Positions 44,530 through 53,331 of a stretch of 64,000 bases of DNA are shown here, piece by piece (within the stretch, counting starts at the first letter, position 1; the number at the start of each line of letters is the position of its first letter). The stretch is from Bacteroidaceae bacterium (GTDB lineage Bacteria > Bacteroidota > Bacteroidia > Bacteroidales > Bacteroidaceae): contig CABIVS010000017.1 in assembly GCA_902362375.1 (NCBI GenBank), positions 55,226 through 119,225 on the forward strand. Reading direction: 5' to 3'. Made by a program: the position numbers and the translations under genes. The notes beneath the pieces were generated by a model. That model was given only the letters and a program-made list of their open reading frames with translations, was not told where the DNA came from and ran no database searches.

Positions 44530-46671
44530 ATGAAGTTCAGACTAACCGTCTTGATAGTCTTTTCTCTCTGTCTGTCGAATGTGTTTGCCGATGAGGGAAT
44601 GTGGCTGTTGGGAAATCTCCGAAAGAATAAACAGACTGACCGGGTAATGAAAGAACTTGGTTTGCAGATGCCTGTAAATAAAATATATAATCCGAAGAAG
44701 CCATGTCTGGCAGATGCTGTTGTCAGCTTCGGAGGTTTCTGTTCGGGAGTGGTAGTTTCCGAAGACGGTCTGGTGTTTACCAATCATCATTGTGGTTTCA
44801 GCAGTATTCAGCAACATTCTTCAGTGGAACATGATTATCTGAAAGATGGATTCTTTGCACGTAGTCTTGAGGAAGAATTGCCGAATCCGGAATTGTATGT
44901 TCGTTTCCTGCTTCGTACGGAAGACGTTACCAAACGGGTATTGTCTGCCGCCCGGCATGCTAAAACGGAAACAGAGCGCCGTGTGGCTGTTGATTCGATT
45001 ATGAATGTAATCAGTATGGAAGTCTCCGAAAAGGATTCTACATTGACTGGCATTGTAGATGCTTATTATGCAGGGAATGAATTCTGGCTTTCTGTTTATC
45101 GTGATTATAACGATGTCCGTCTGGTTTTTGCACCTCCTTCTTCTGTCGGGAAGTTCGGATGGGATACGGATAATTGGATGTGGCCGCGTCATACGGGTGA
45201 TTTCAGTGTATTCCGTATCTATGCTGATGCCAAGAATGGTCCGGCGGATTATTCTCCTGAAAACGTCCCCTATCATCCCGAATATGTAGCACCTATTTCT
45301 TTGGATGGATACAAAGAAGGTTCTTTCTGCATGACGCTTGGCTATCCGGGCAGTACGGAACGTTACCTTTCCTCGTATGGTATCGAAGAGATGATGAATG
45401 GAATCAATCAGGCAATGATTGATGTACGGGGAGTGAAACAAACCATCTGGAAACGGGAGATGGACCGGCGTCCGGATATTCGCATTAAGTATGCTTCAAA
45501 ATACGATGAAAGCTCCAATTATTGGAAAAATAGCATCGGAACGAATAAAGCCATCAAGCATTTGAAGGTATTGGAAAAGAAACGGGAGGCTGAAGTTGCG
45601 CTTCGTAACTGGATTCAGTCTCATCCGGAAGAGAGAGAAAAACTGATTCGTTTATTCTCTTCTTTAGAATTGAGTTATAGTAATCGTCGGGAAACCAATC
45701 GTGCGTTGGCTTATTTCGGTGAATCGTTTATCAATGGTCCCGAGTTGGTGCAGCTTGCTCTTGAAATTCTCAATTTCGACTTTGAGGCGGAAGAGAAGCT
45801 AGTGATAACTCGCATGAAAAAGTTACTGGAGAAATATGATAATCTCGATCTTTCCATTGATAAGGAGGTTTTTGCTGCCATGCTTAAAGAGTATCAGTCG
45901 AAAGTGGATAAAAAGTTTCTGCCTGCTATGTATGAGAAGATAGATACGTTCTACAACGGGAATATTCAGGCCTATGTAGACTCTTTGTATGCAACTTCCA
46001 ATATAACGTCTCCTAAGGGCTTGAAACGCTTTCTGGAGCGAGATACTACGTACAATCTCATAGAGGACCCTGCTGTTTCCTTGAGTCTGGATCTGATCGT
46101 GAAGTATTATGAGATGAATCAGAGCATTTCCGAGGCTTCCGAGCAGATAGAGCAGGGGGAGCGTTTATTCAATGCTGCCATGCGCCGTATGTATGCCGAA
46201 CGTAATTTCTATCCGGATGCCAACTCTACCATGCGGCTTAGTTTCGGAACGGTTGGAGGATATACTCCCTTTGATGGAGCTACTTATGATTATTATACAA
46301 CCGTGAAAGGCATCTTTGAGAAAGTGAAGGAACATGCCGGTGATATTGACTTTGCTGTCCAGCCGGAGTTGTTAAATCTGCTTTCCTCCGGTGATTTCGG
46401 AAGATATGCCAATGAACAGGGGGATATGAATGTTTGCTTTATCTCCAACAATGATATAACAGGAGGTAATTCCGGCAGTGCCATGTTCAATGGTAAAGGA
46501 GAATTGCTGGGGTTGGCTTTCGATGGCAACTGGGAAGCAATGAGTAGCGATATCGTATTCGAGCCTGATTTGCAGCGGTGTATCGGAGTGGACGTGCGGT
46601 ATATGCTTTTTATTATGGAGAAATACGGTAAGGCGGGGAATCTTGTTCAGGAGTTGAACATTGCCCGGTAA
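44530..46671 (+). CDS. S46 family dipeptidyl peptidase, DPP7 type
   Basis: 713-residue periplasmic serine exopeptidase that removes N-terminal dipeptides. Signal peptide about 1-20, mature start DEGMWLL. Chymotrypsin-like triad: His87 in TNHHCG, Asp224 in WPRHTGDF, Ser648 in GGNSGSAM. The residue governing P1 preference falls in AFDGNWE: Gly666, which from my knowledge of the family indicates DPP7 (hydrophobic P1) rather than DPP11 (Arg there, acidic P1). It follows the DUF389 gene by 19 bp. It could process peptides imported by the two SusCD systems upstream. Confidence 0.93.
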   Translation: MKFRLTVLIVFSLCLSNVFADEGMWLLGNLRKNKQTDRVMKELGLQMPVNKIYNPKKPCLADAVVSFGGFCSGVVVSEDGLVFTNHHCGFSSIQQHSSVEHDYLKDGFFARSLEEELPNPELYVRFLLRTEDVTKRVLSAARHAKTETERRVAVDSIMNVISMEVSEKDSTLTGIVDAYYAGNEFWLSVYRDYNDVRLVFAPPSSVGKFGWDTDNWMWPRHTGDFSVFRIYADAKNGPADYSPENVPYHPEYVAPISLDGYKEGSFCMTLGYPGSTERYLSSYGIEEMMNGINQAMIDVRGVKQTIWKREMDRRPDIRIKYASKYDESSNYWKNSIGTNKAIKHLKVLEKKREAEVALRNWIQSHPEEREKLIRLFSSLELSYSNRRETNRALAYFGESFINGPELVQLALEILNFDFEAEEKLVITRMKKLLEKYDNLDLSIDKEVFAAMLKEYQSKVDKKFLPAMYEKIDTFYNGNIQAYVDSLYATSNITSPKGLKRFLERDTTYNLIEDPAVSLSLDLIVKYYEMNQSISEASEQIEQGERLFNAAMRRMYAERNFYPDANSTMRLSFGTVGGYTPFDGATYDYYTTVKGIFEKVKEHAGDIDFAVQPELLNLLSSGDFGRYANEQGDMNVCFISNNDITGGNSGSAMFNGKGELLGLAFDGNWEAMSSDIVFEPDLQRCIGVDVRYMLFIMEKYGKAGNLVQELNIAR

Positions 46672-46681
46672 ATCAAGTAAT

Positions 46682-46704
46682 GGGGGGCAGTGCATTTTTC
46701 CCCC
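46682..46704 (+). terminator. Terminator after the S46 peptidase gene
   Basis: GGGGG...CCCCC stem followed by TCTCTTTTA, between two convergent genes. Confidence 0.6.
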
Positions 46705-46710
46705 TCTCTT

Positions 46711-47577
46711 TTATCGTTTTAATATAATAACGATCACGGCGGCAATAATCAGTGCAATGCCCACACCGATGCTTGTGGTGAAGGCTTCTCCGAAAAGAAA
46801 GATTCCAACGCATACAGCAGTTACCGGCTCCATGGCTCCCAATACAGAAGTGAGTGTGGAGCCGATGCTTTTTACGGCTCTTACTAAAGCGAGGTTAGAA
46901 ACTACGGTGGGGATTAAGGCCAGTAGGATCAAGTTGCCGGCAGTATGCCATTCGCTGATGGGTTGAAGTTGGCTGATAGATTCCGTTCCGATAAAAATAA
47001 GAATACTCCCGAAAAGGAATACGTAGAAAGTAAGCAGTAAGCCTTTCATCTGTCCGATCTTTAGCTGGCTCATTGTAACGAGATAAAGCGCATATCCGAG
47101 TGCCGACAGAAGGACAATGAAAAGACCCATGAAAGAAAAACTCCCCGTTTCTGTGTTTCCGCCGGATAAGAAGTAGACTCCCGCTACTGCGGACGCAATA
47201 GCGGCGATCCGCCAGCCGGACTTCTTTTCTTTAAAAAAGAGCATCATGATTAGCGTGGTAAGCACCGGATACATGAAATGAATAGTGGTGGCAACTCCGC
47301 TGGCCATAAATTTATATCCCCAAAATAAGAATACTGCGGACATTAAATAAAGAAGTGAAAGAAAAAACAGCGAAGGAATGTCCTGTCGTTTGATACGAAA
47401 TGACTGTCCGTTCATCAATAAAATCCCTCCCATTGCCAGACAGGCAAACAGGAACCGATAGAAAAGTATCGATTCAAATTGCATTCCCGCTTGCATGGCA
47501 GGAATGGTAAATAGAGGGATAAGTCCAAAAGAGGCCGATGAAAGCAGCCCATATAGCAAACCATTCACTTTATTCAT
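46711..47577 (-). CDS. EamA/DMT-family transporter
   Basis: 288-residue inner-membrane protein with ten hydrophobic segments in two EamA repeats. Landmarks: GLLSSASFGLIPLFTIPAM at the start, GVATTIHFMYPVLTTLIMMLFFKEKK closing repeat 1, and SIGSTLTSVLGAMEPVTAVCVGIFLFGE closing repeat 2. DMT proteins export or exchange small metabolites; the substrate cannot be predicted. The frame is open upstream to 47643, but the -7 element at 47599-47606 lies within that extension, so I use ATG 47577. Confidence 0.88.
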   Translation of the reverse strand: MNKVNGLLYGLLSSASFGLIPLFTIPAMQAGMQFESILFYRFLFACLAMGGILLMNGQSFRIKRQDIPSLFFLSLLYLMSAVFLFWGYKFMASGVATTIHFMYPVLTTLIMMLFFKEKKSGWRIAAIASAVAGVYFLSGGNTETGSFSFMGLFIVLLSALGYALYLVTMSQLKIGQMKGLLLTFYVFLFGSILIFIGTESISQLQPISEWHTAGNLILLALIPTVVSNLALVRAVKSIGSTLTSVLGAMEPVTAVCVGIFLFGEAFTTSIGVGIALIIAAVIVIILKR

Positions 47578-47598
47578 AGTCAAGTATATTTCGGGTCG

Positions 47599-47606
47599 CA
47601 AAGATA
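47599..47606 (-). promoter_or_regulatory. -7 element for the EamA gene
   Basis: TATCTTTG on the minus strand fits TAnnTTTG; predicted leader about 15 nt. No clear -33. Confidence 0.5.
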
Positions 47607-47770
47607 TAGCTTTTTTTGAGGTAAGTGTACCGTTCCGATTCATTTCCTATAAACTGATAAAGTAAGAGTATTGTAGCAAAATAACTTCCCTATGCGATAT
47701 TTTTCGTAAATTAGCGCGCAATATGCTCTTTATGAGACGGAAAGAAAATACAGACTAATTTTTGAATAAA

Positions 47771-50425
47771 ATGAAACGATTGACATTAGTATCGGGGCTA
47801 CTCTTTTTAATGTTGCAAACAACATTTTCGCAGGTGCAGGTACCGGGCAATTGCAAACCCGTGAATTTGGCTTGTGATTATTTAGTGAATCCTCTGGGAG
47901 TGGATAATCCTGCTCCTCGGTTATCATGGATGTTGAATGATACCCGGAGAGGGGCACGACAAACAGCTTATCAAGTCATGGTGGGTAAAGACTCTCTTCA
48001 ACTTGTTGCCGGAAAAGGAGATACTTGGGATTCAGGCAAAAAGAATACTGAAGAGATTCTAATTACTTATTCGGGCGAGGGCCTCACCCCATTCACCAAG
48101 TATTATTGGAAAGTGAATGTATGGGATCAGGATGGAATCCAATCTTCTTCGGATATCAATTGTTTTGAAACCGGAATGATGGGGATGGAGAACTGGCAGG
48201 GCGCCTGGATTGGGGATAACAGGGATATTAATTATCAACCTGCACCTTATTTCCGGAAAGTGTTTGATGCAAAGAAGAGTGTCCGGTCAGCAAGGGCATA
48301 CATTGCCGTGGCAGGTTTGTATGAACTGTACATCAATGGCGAGAAAATAGGAAATCATAGACTGGACCCGCTATATACCCGGTTCGACAGACGTAATTTC
48401 TACGTAACTTATGACGTTACCCCTCAAATACAGAAGGGACGGAATGCGATTGGTGTATTGCTGGGTAATGGATGGTATAATCATCAGTCGATGGCTGTGT
48501 GGGATTTCCACCGTGCACCGTGGCGCAACCGCCCTGCTTTCTGTATGGATGTGCGGATTACGTATGAAGACGGTTCCGTTGAAGTGGTTTCTACAGAGCG
48601 CGACTGGAAAACTTCATCGGGGGCATTAGTCTTCAATAGTATTTATACAGCCGAACATTACGACGCCCGCCTGGAGCAAAAAGGTTGGAACACAGCGGAC
48701 TTTGATGATTCCCAATGGAGTGGGGTAGGATATAGGGCTGTTCCTTCACTAAATGTAGTGTCTCAACAAGTGCAGCCGATCCGTGCGGTAGAAACAATTC
48801 CTGTAAAGACATGGAAAAAGCTCAATGACACAACGTATGTATTTGATTTTGCCCGTAATATGGCAGGTGTCACCCGCATCAAAGTATCCGGAGAAGAAGG
48901 AACTGTCGTGAGGTTGAAACATGGCGAGCGGTTGTATGACAACGGACGAGTGAATACGTCAAATATTGATGTGTATCACCGCCCGGTAGACAACTCCGAT
49001 CCTTTCCAAACGGATATGCTGGTTTTGAGCGGGAAAGGAGAGGATGAGTTTATGGCACGATTCAATTATAAAGGTTTCAGATACGTGGAAGTAACAAGCA
49101 ATAACCCCATTGTACTGAATGAAAATAGTCTGACTGCCTACTTTGTGCATAGTGATGTTCCGCAGAAAGGGACGATTCATACTTCGAATGCACTTATCAA
49201 CCGTCTTTGGTGGGCTACGAATAATGCCTATTTATCCAACTTAATGGGTTATCCTACCGACTGTCCCCAGCGTGAGAAAAACGGATGGACGGGCGACGGT
49301 CACTTTGCTATTGAAACGGCATTGTACAATTATGACGGTATCACTGTCTACGAGAAATGGCTTGCCGACCACAGAGACGAGCAACAGCCCAATGGCGTAT
49401 TACCTGACATTATCCCTACAGGAGGCTGGGGATATGGCACGGATAATGGGCTGGACTGGACGAGTACCATCGCCATCATTCCATGGAATATTTATATGTT
49501 TTACGGTGATAGTAAACTATTGGCGGACTGTTATGAGAACATCAAACGGTATGTAGACTATGTGGATCGTACTAGTCCAACCGGATTAACCTCGTGGGGA
49601 AGAGGAGACTGGGTGCCTGTTAAATCCCATTCTTCCAAGGAACTGACTTCTTCTGTCTATTTCTACGTGGATACCAAGATACTTGCCAATGCCGCAAAGA
49701 TGTTTAATAAAACGGAAGATTACGAGTATTATTCTGCCCTTGCCGACAAGATAAAGAATGCGATTAATGATAAATTCTTGAATAGAGAAACGGGTATTTA
49801 TGGTAGCGGAGTCCAGACAGAACAGAGCGTTCCCTTGCAATGGGGGATTGTTTCCGAAGAACTGAAGAGGAAAGTGGCCAGGAATCTTGCAAAACAGGTA
49901 GAGGCAGCCGGTTTTCATTTGGATGTAGGTGTGTTGGGAGCAAAAGCTATATTGAATGCGTTGAGTGAGAACGGTGAAGCCGAAACGGCTTATAAATTAG
50001 CTGTACAAGATACTTATCCATCATGGGGCTGTTGGATTGCCAATGGTGCTACCACCTTGCTGGAGAACTGGGATTTGAATGCAACGCGCGACATTTCAGA
50101 CAATCATATGATGTTTGGTGAAATTGGCGGGTGGTTTTATAAAGGATTGGGCGGAATCTTCCCTGACCCCGAAAATCCCGGATTCAAACATATCCTCCTT
50201 CGCCCTAATTTCCCCAGTGGACTAAATCAGTTCGAAGCCAGACATCAATCGCCTTATGGTGAAATCTGTTCTAAATGGGAACGTAAAAAGAACCGTATTG
50301 TCTATCAGGTAACTGTCCCTGCAAATAGCACTGCTACCTTTTATGCACCCGACAATGTGGAGGGAGAACGTGTAGTAAAACTAGAAGCGGGAGAACATGT
50401 ACTGGAATTGAAACTAAAACGTTAA
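47771..50425 (+). CDS. Alpha-L-rhamnosidase, GH78
   Basis: Exported 884-residue glycosidase that removes terminal alpha-L-rhamnose. Signal peptide to about TTFSQ. Order: Ig-like domain (about 28-140), carbohydrate-binding N-domain (about 160-320), GH78 central beta domain, and an (alpha/alpha)6 barrel (about 470-800) with the catalytic block DCPQREKNGWTGD (Asp497, Glu502, Asp509), then a C-terminal beta domain. Glu502 is the likely general acid. An upstream TTG (47762) is in frame; ATG 47771 gives the signal peptide. It stands alone, with no SusCD or regulator beside it. A strong terminator follows. Confidence 0.93.
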   Translation: MKRLTLVSGLLFLMLQTTFSQVQVPGNCKPVNLACDYLVNPLGVDNPAPRLSWMLNDTRRGARQTAYQVMVGKDSLQLVAGKGDTWDSGKKNTEEILITYSGEGLTPFTKYYWKVNVWDQDGIQSSSDINCFETGMMGMENWQGAWIGDNRDINYQPAPYFRKVFDAKKSVRSARAYIAVAGLYELYINGEKIGNHRLDPLYTRFDRRNFYVTYDVTPQIQKGRNAIGVLLGNGWYNHQSMAVWDFHRAPWRNRPAFCMDVRITYEDGSVEVVSTERDWKTSSGALVFNSIYTAEHYDARLEQKGWNTADFDDSQWSGVGYRAVPSLNVVSQQVQPIRAVETIPVKTWKKLNDTTYVFDFARNMAGVTRIKVSGEEGTVVRLKHGERLYDNGRVNTSNIDVYHRPVDNSDPFQTDMLVLSGKGEDEFMARFNYKGFRYVEVTSNNPIVLNENSLTAYFVHSDVPQKGTIHTSNALINRLWWATNNAYLSNLMGYPTDCPQREKNGWTGDGHFAIETALYNYDGITVYEKWLADHRDEQQPNGVLPDIIPTGGWGYGTDNGLDWTSTIAIIPWNIYMFYGDSKLLADCYENIKRYVDYVDRTSPTGLTSWGRGDWVPVKSHSSKELTSSVYFYVDTKILANAAKMFNKTEDYEYYSALADKIKNAINDKFLNRETGIYGSGVQTEQSVPLQWGIVSEELKRKVARNLAKQVEAAGFHLDVGVLGAKAILNALSENGEAETAYKLAVQDTYPSWGCWIANGATTLLENWDLNATRDISDNHMMFGEIGGWFYKGLGGIFPDPENPGFKHILLRPNFPSGLNQFEARHQSPYGEICSKWERKKNRIVYQVTVPANSTATFYAPDNVEGERVVKLEAGEHVLELKLKR

Positions 50426-50435
50426 TGGAAAACAG

Positions 50436-50475
50436 TAAATCCCGGACCGATGTAAAGACATCGGTCCGGGATTTA
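50436..50475 (+). terminator. Terminator after GH78
   Basis: Perfect 18-bp stem TAAATCCCGGACCGATGT / ACATCGGTCCGGGATTTA with a 4-nt loop AAAG, starting 11 bp after the stop codon. Confidence 0.9.
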
Positions 50476-50529
50476 TCTTCTGTAATGTAGATTATGCGGA
50501 TAAGTACAATGTTCAGTCTTATTCTTCTA

Positions 50530-50629
50530 TTCACCTTTTTCACATCATGCTAAACCGTTTATTTTCAGATATCTCCTGTGAATGAACAGCACTGCTTGCT
50601 TTTTCACAGCCCTTCACACTCTTCACCGG
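50530..50629. repeat. GGTGAA-type repeats (minus strand) beside array B
   Basis: TTCAC words at 50530 (TTCACC), 50540 (TTCACA), 50603 (TTCACA), 50613 (TTCACA) and 50622 (TTCACC), the last three 9-10 bp apart; on the minus strand they read GGTGAA and TGTGAA. An inverted TGTGAA at about 50577 can pair with them. The arrangement mirrors the GGTGATAGG block at 5589-5690, in opposite orientation and also on the flank of a 22-bp palindrome array. Confidence 0.6.
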
Positions 50630-50757
50630 ATACAAATTTTCCGGTATTGTATGTTGTCAAGCGATATCATTGACGTCATGCTTCTTCGATAAAAATGTCC
50701 TTTCTTAATGCAGATAAGTCGTCTCTTTCTCATTTGTTTAGCGTTTATCAATAGATA

Positions 50758-50860
50758 GTCGACTATAGTTGTCTTATAAGCCGACTGCAATTGACCTGTA
50801 AGACAACTATAGTCAGCTATTCAGCTGACTATAGTCATCCATATACATGACTCTGGTTTT
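50758..50860. repeat. 22-bp-phased array of palindromes (array B)
   Basis: Units start at 50761, 50783, 50805, 50827 and 50849, an exact 22-bp period. The core ACTATAGT occurs at 50762-50769, 50806-50813 and 50828-50835; the best unit is the 12-bp palindrome TGACTATAGTCA. Units at 50783 and 50849 are degenerate. The core is the same as that of array A (ACTGTAGT, ACCATAGT, ACTATGGT), although the flanks differ (GAA/TTC there, G/C-rich here). Confidence 0.8.
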
Positions 50861-50876
50861 CCTTTACTATGGTAAC

Positions 50877-51157
50877 GGCTTACGTATGGTAATAAGTATG
50901 TTTGTTTTGCGAGAAGAATACAAACCGGAAATGGCAAACCTATCTTTTCGATTTCGGGAAGCTATAAAATTGAAACTAATATGGATACCAAGCTTCCTTA
51001 TTTGGAACATAAATATGTGACCTTGTATGTTGAATATCATTATAGTGACGTTGCAAACGAGGCATATCCGATGAATTATAAGGTAACAGGTTCTATGATT
51101 ATGGAACGTAAACGTAATATCAATATACCAGATGAAGATCAGTCTTATATTTGGTAA
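50877..51157 (+). pseudogene. Gene remnant (C-terminal fragment)
   Basis: A frame open from about 50876 to TAA at 51155-51157 reads like real protein with Bacteroides codon use (GNGKPIFSISGSYKIETN, then LEHKYVTLYVEYHYSD, ending DEDQSYIW). It has no start codon near its beginning; the first ATG is 50981, giving 58 residues. It begins just after array B, so it may be the tail of a gene cut by the repeat element. I do not recognise the family. A genuine 58-residue gene is the alternative. Confidence 0.4.
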
Positions 51158-51204
51158 ATTATCTCTCTTTTTCGGTTTTCATTAGGCAGGAAAGAATATA
51201 AGAG

Positions 51205-51256
51205 TTCCCCTTATTTTACTCTATTCTCTTTTAAGAGAAAAGTAAAATAAGGGGAA
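51205..51256. terminator. Nested inverted repeat, probable bidirectional terminator
   Basis: Outer perfect 16-bp stem TTCCCCTTATTTTACT (51205-51220) with its complement at 51241-51256; the loop is itself the palindrome TTCTCTTTTAAGAGAA (51224-51239). It sits between the plus-strand remnant and the minus-strand helicase gene. Confidence 0.75.
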
Positions 51257-51319
51257 TTTATATAAGATAGATTTCAAACGTGAAATTTGTATTAAGTCAT
51301 ATTCTGGGGGGAAAGATAC

Positions 51320-53257
51320 TTATTTTTTCGGCTTCCTGCGTGCCCATCCCTCTTCGCTGAAATCAGGCTCTTTATCTTTGAAGAGCTGCTGCCAGTCTTC
51401 TTTCTTTTTCGGGCCACGGGCGTCGGCATATCCTCGTTCGGCACGGCTTGGCTTTTCTTTCTTTGCAGATTTAGCACCTCCTCTTGTCGAAGTTTCTGAT
51501 TTTCTATCCTTTCTGTCTTTGTTTTCGTAGCGTGGTGTACGTTCGTCGTTTTTACCTCCGAACCTTTTTCCGCCTTTACGATCTGCAAAACCACCTGTTT
51601 TACGGCCTTCTCCGCTTTCTTCGCCGGCCACTTCAACAGAGACTTTACGCCCGTTCCAGTTGGCGCGGTTCAATGCTTTCACTACATTCTGCGCTTCTTT
51701 TTCAACGACTTCGAAGAAAGAGAAGTTTTGCATCAGGTCGATGCGTCCTAGTTCTATGCGCCCTCGTGTGTTGCTGTTCAGCAAACCAATAAGGTCGCTG
51801 GGGAAGAAGTTGTCCGTTTTACCCATATTGATAAACAGACGGGTAAAGCCCGGAGCAGCCTTCCGGCTTCTCTTTTCAAAGCCACCCTCTTTGCGGTCAC
51901 CTCTTGCACCACGTTCTCCGCGAATGTCAGTCGGTACTTCTATTTCTGCACGGTTACGATAATATTCGGCAAAGCGGTTGAATTCGTGTGAAACCATGCG
52001 CTTAATCAAATCCTCTTTGCTTAACCATTCCAGTTTGCGATAGATTTCCGGCATAAACTCGGAGATTTCTTCTTCGTTTACTTTTACCTTCTCGAGGTCA
52101 TCAATCACTTTGATCAGCTGTTTCTGGCAGATGCCTGCTGCTGTTGGCATCTCTCCGGGAATGAATTTCTTGCCGATGATACGCTCTATTTCGCGGAGCT
52201 TTCCTTTTTCACGAAGATTGATGATAGCGATAGAGGTTCCTGTTTTTCCGGCACGTCCTGTACGTCCGCTACGGTGCGTATAACTTTCCGTATCGTCCGG
52301 CAGTCCGTAGTTGATAACGTGGGTAAGATCATCTACGTCCAGTCCGCGGGCAGCTACGTCAGTGGCAACGAGAAGTTGCAGGTTACGGATGCGGAACTTT
52401 TGCATAACTGCGTCGCGCTGTGCTTGTGAAAGTTCTCCATGCAGGGAATCGGCATTGTAGCCTTCCTGCATCAGCTTATCTGCAATTTCCTGTGTCTCTT
52501 TACGGGTGCGGCAGAAGATGATACCATAAATTTGCGGATAATAGTCGACGATGCGTTTCAGTGCTTCGAATTTATCTTTGGCTTGTACAGTGTAAGCGAC
52601 GTGCTTCACATTGCTGGTACTTTCGTTCTTGCGACCGATCGTAATTTCCTTCGCATCACGCAGGTATTTTTTAGAAATGCGTGCAATTTCCGGACTCATG
52701 GTTGCCGAGAACAGCAAGGTGTTGCGTTCTTGCGGAACATCCGCTAAAATGGCATTGATGCTATCTGTAAATCCCATGTTCAGCATTTCGTCCGCTTCGT
52801 CCATCACTACGTTGCGGATAGTAGACAGGGATACGGTTTTCCGTTCCATCAAGTCCAGTAAACGTCCGGGAGTAGCCACAATGATATGTACACCGCGTTT
52901 CAGGCTGCGTATCTGGCTGTCAATGGAAGAACCGCCGTAAACAGGCAGTACTTTCAATCCGTCAACATACTTGGAATAGTCGTTCAAATCTCCTGCTATC
53001 TGGAGGCAAAGCTCGCGGGTGGGGCAGAGGATAAGTGATTGGGGGATTCGGTTCTTTACGTCAATCTGTTGGATCAGGGGCAGACCAAATGCGGCTGTTT
53101 TACCTGTTCCTGTCTGTGCAAGAGCTACTACATCATTATTTTCTCCTAAAAGGTACGGAATCACTTCTTCTTGTACCGGCATGGGATTCTCGTATCCCAT
53201 TTCTTCAATTGCTCTACGTATCTCCGGAGAAACGCCAAGCTCTTCAAATGTCTTCAT
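51320..53257 (-). CDS. DEAD-box RNA helicase (DeaD/CsdA type) with DbpA RNA-binding domain
   Basis: 645-residue ATP-dependent RNA helicase. Motifs in order: Q-motif region, Walker A AQTGTGKT near residue 46, PTRELCLQ, TPGRLLDLM, DEAD (VVMDEADEML), SAT, RGLDV and HRSGRTGRAGKTG. A DbpA-like RNA-binding domain lies at about 475-550 (FTRLFINMGKTDNFFPSDLIGLLNS). The final 95 residues are a basic Gly/Lys/Arg/Asp-rich tail, probably disordered and RNA-binding. Likely role in ribosome assembly or mRNA turnover, often cold-induced. Transcribed alone from the promoter at 53287-53294. Confidence 0.94.
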   Translation of the reverse strand: MKTFEELGVSPEIRRAIEEMGYENPMPVQEEVIPYLLGENNDVVALAQTGTGKTAAFGLPLIQQIDVKNRIPQSLILCPTRELCLQIAGDLNDYSKYVDGLKVLPVYGGSSIDSQIRSLKRGVHIIVATPGRLLDLMERKTVSLSTIRNVVMDEADEMLNMGFTDSINAILADVPQERNTLLFSATMSPEIARISKKYLRDAKEITIGRKNESTSNVKHVAYTVQAKDKFEALKRIVDYYPQIYGIIFCRTRKETQEIADKLMQEGYNADSLHGELSQAQRDAVMQKFRIRNLQLLVATDVAARGLDVDDLTHVINYGLPDDTESYTHRSGRTGRAGKTGTSIAIINLREKGKLREIERIIGKKFIPGEMPTAAGICQKQLIKVIDDLEKVKVNEEEISEFMPEIYRKLEWLSKEDLIKRMVSHEFNRFAEYYRNRAEIEVPTDIRGERGARGDRKEGGFEKRSRKAAPGFTRLFINMGKTDNFFPSDLIGLLNSNTRGRIELGRIDLMQNFSFFEVVEKEAQNVVKALNRANWNGRKVSVEVAGEESGEGRKTGGFADRKGGKRFGGKNDERTPRYENKDRKDRKSETSTRGGAKSAKKEKPSRAERGYADARGPKKKEDWQQLFKDKEPDFSEEGWARRKPKK

Positions 53258-53286
53258 TAAATCTCTGTATATCTTTTATTTCGGCT

Positions 53287-53294
53287 GCAAAGAT
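53287..53294 (-). promoter_or_regulatory. -7 element for the helicase gene
   Basis: TATCTTTG on the minus strand; leader about 24 nt. The upstream part carries three direct copies of AATTACG (53301-53320). Confidence 0.5.
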
Positions 53295-53331
53295 AGAGAA
53301 TAATTACGAATTACGAATTACGATTTGCGAT

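Noticed and set aside
53301..53321. AATTACG direct repeats as a regulatory operator
   Set aside because: Only three short AT-rich copies exist; this can arise by slippage, and no second site in the window supports a binding function.
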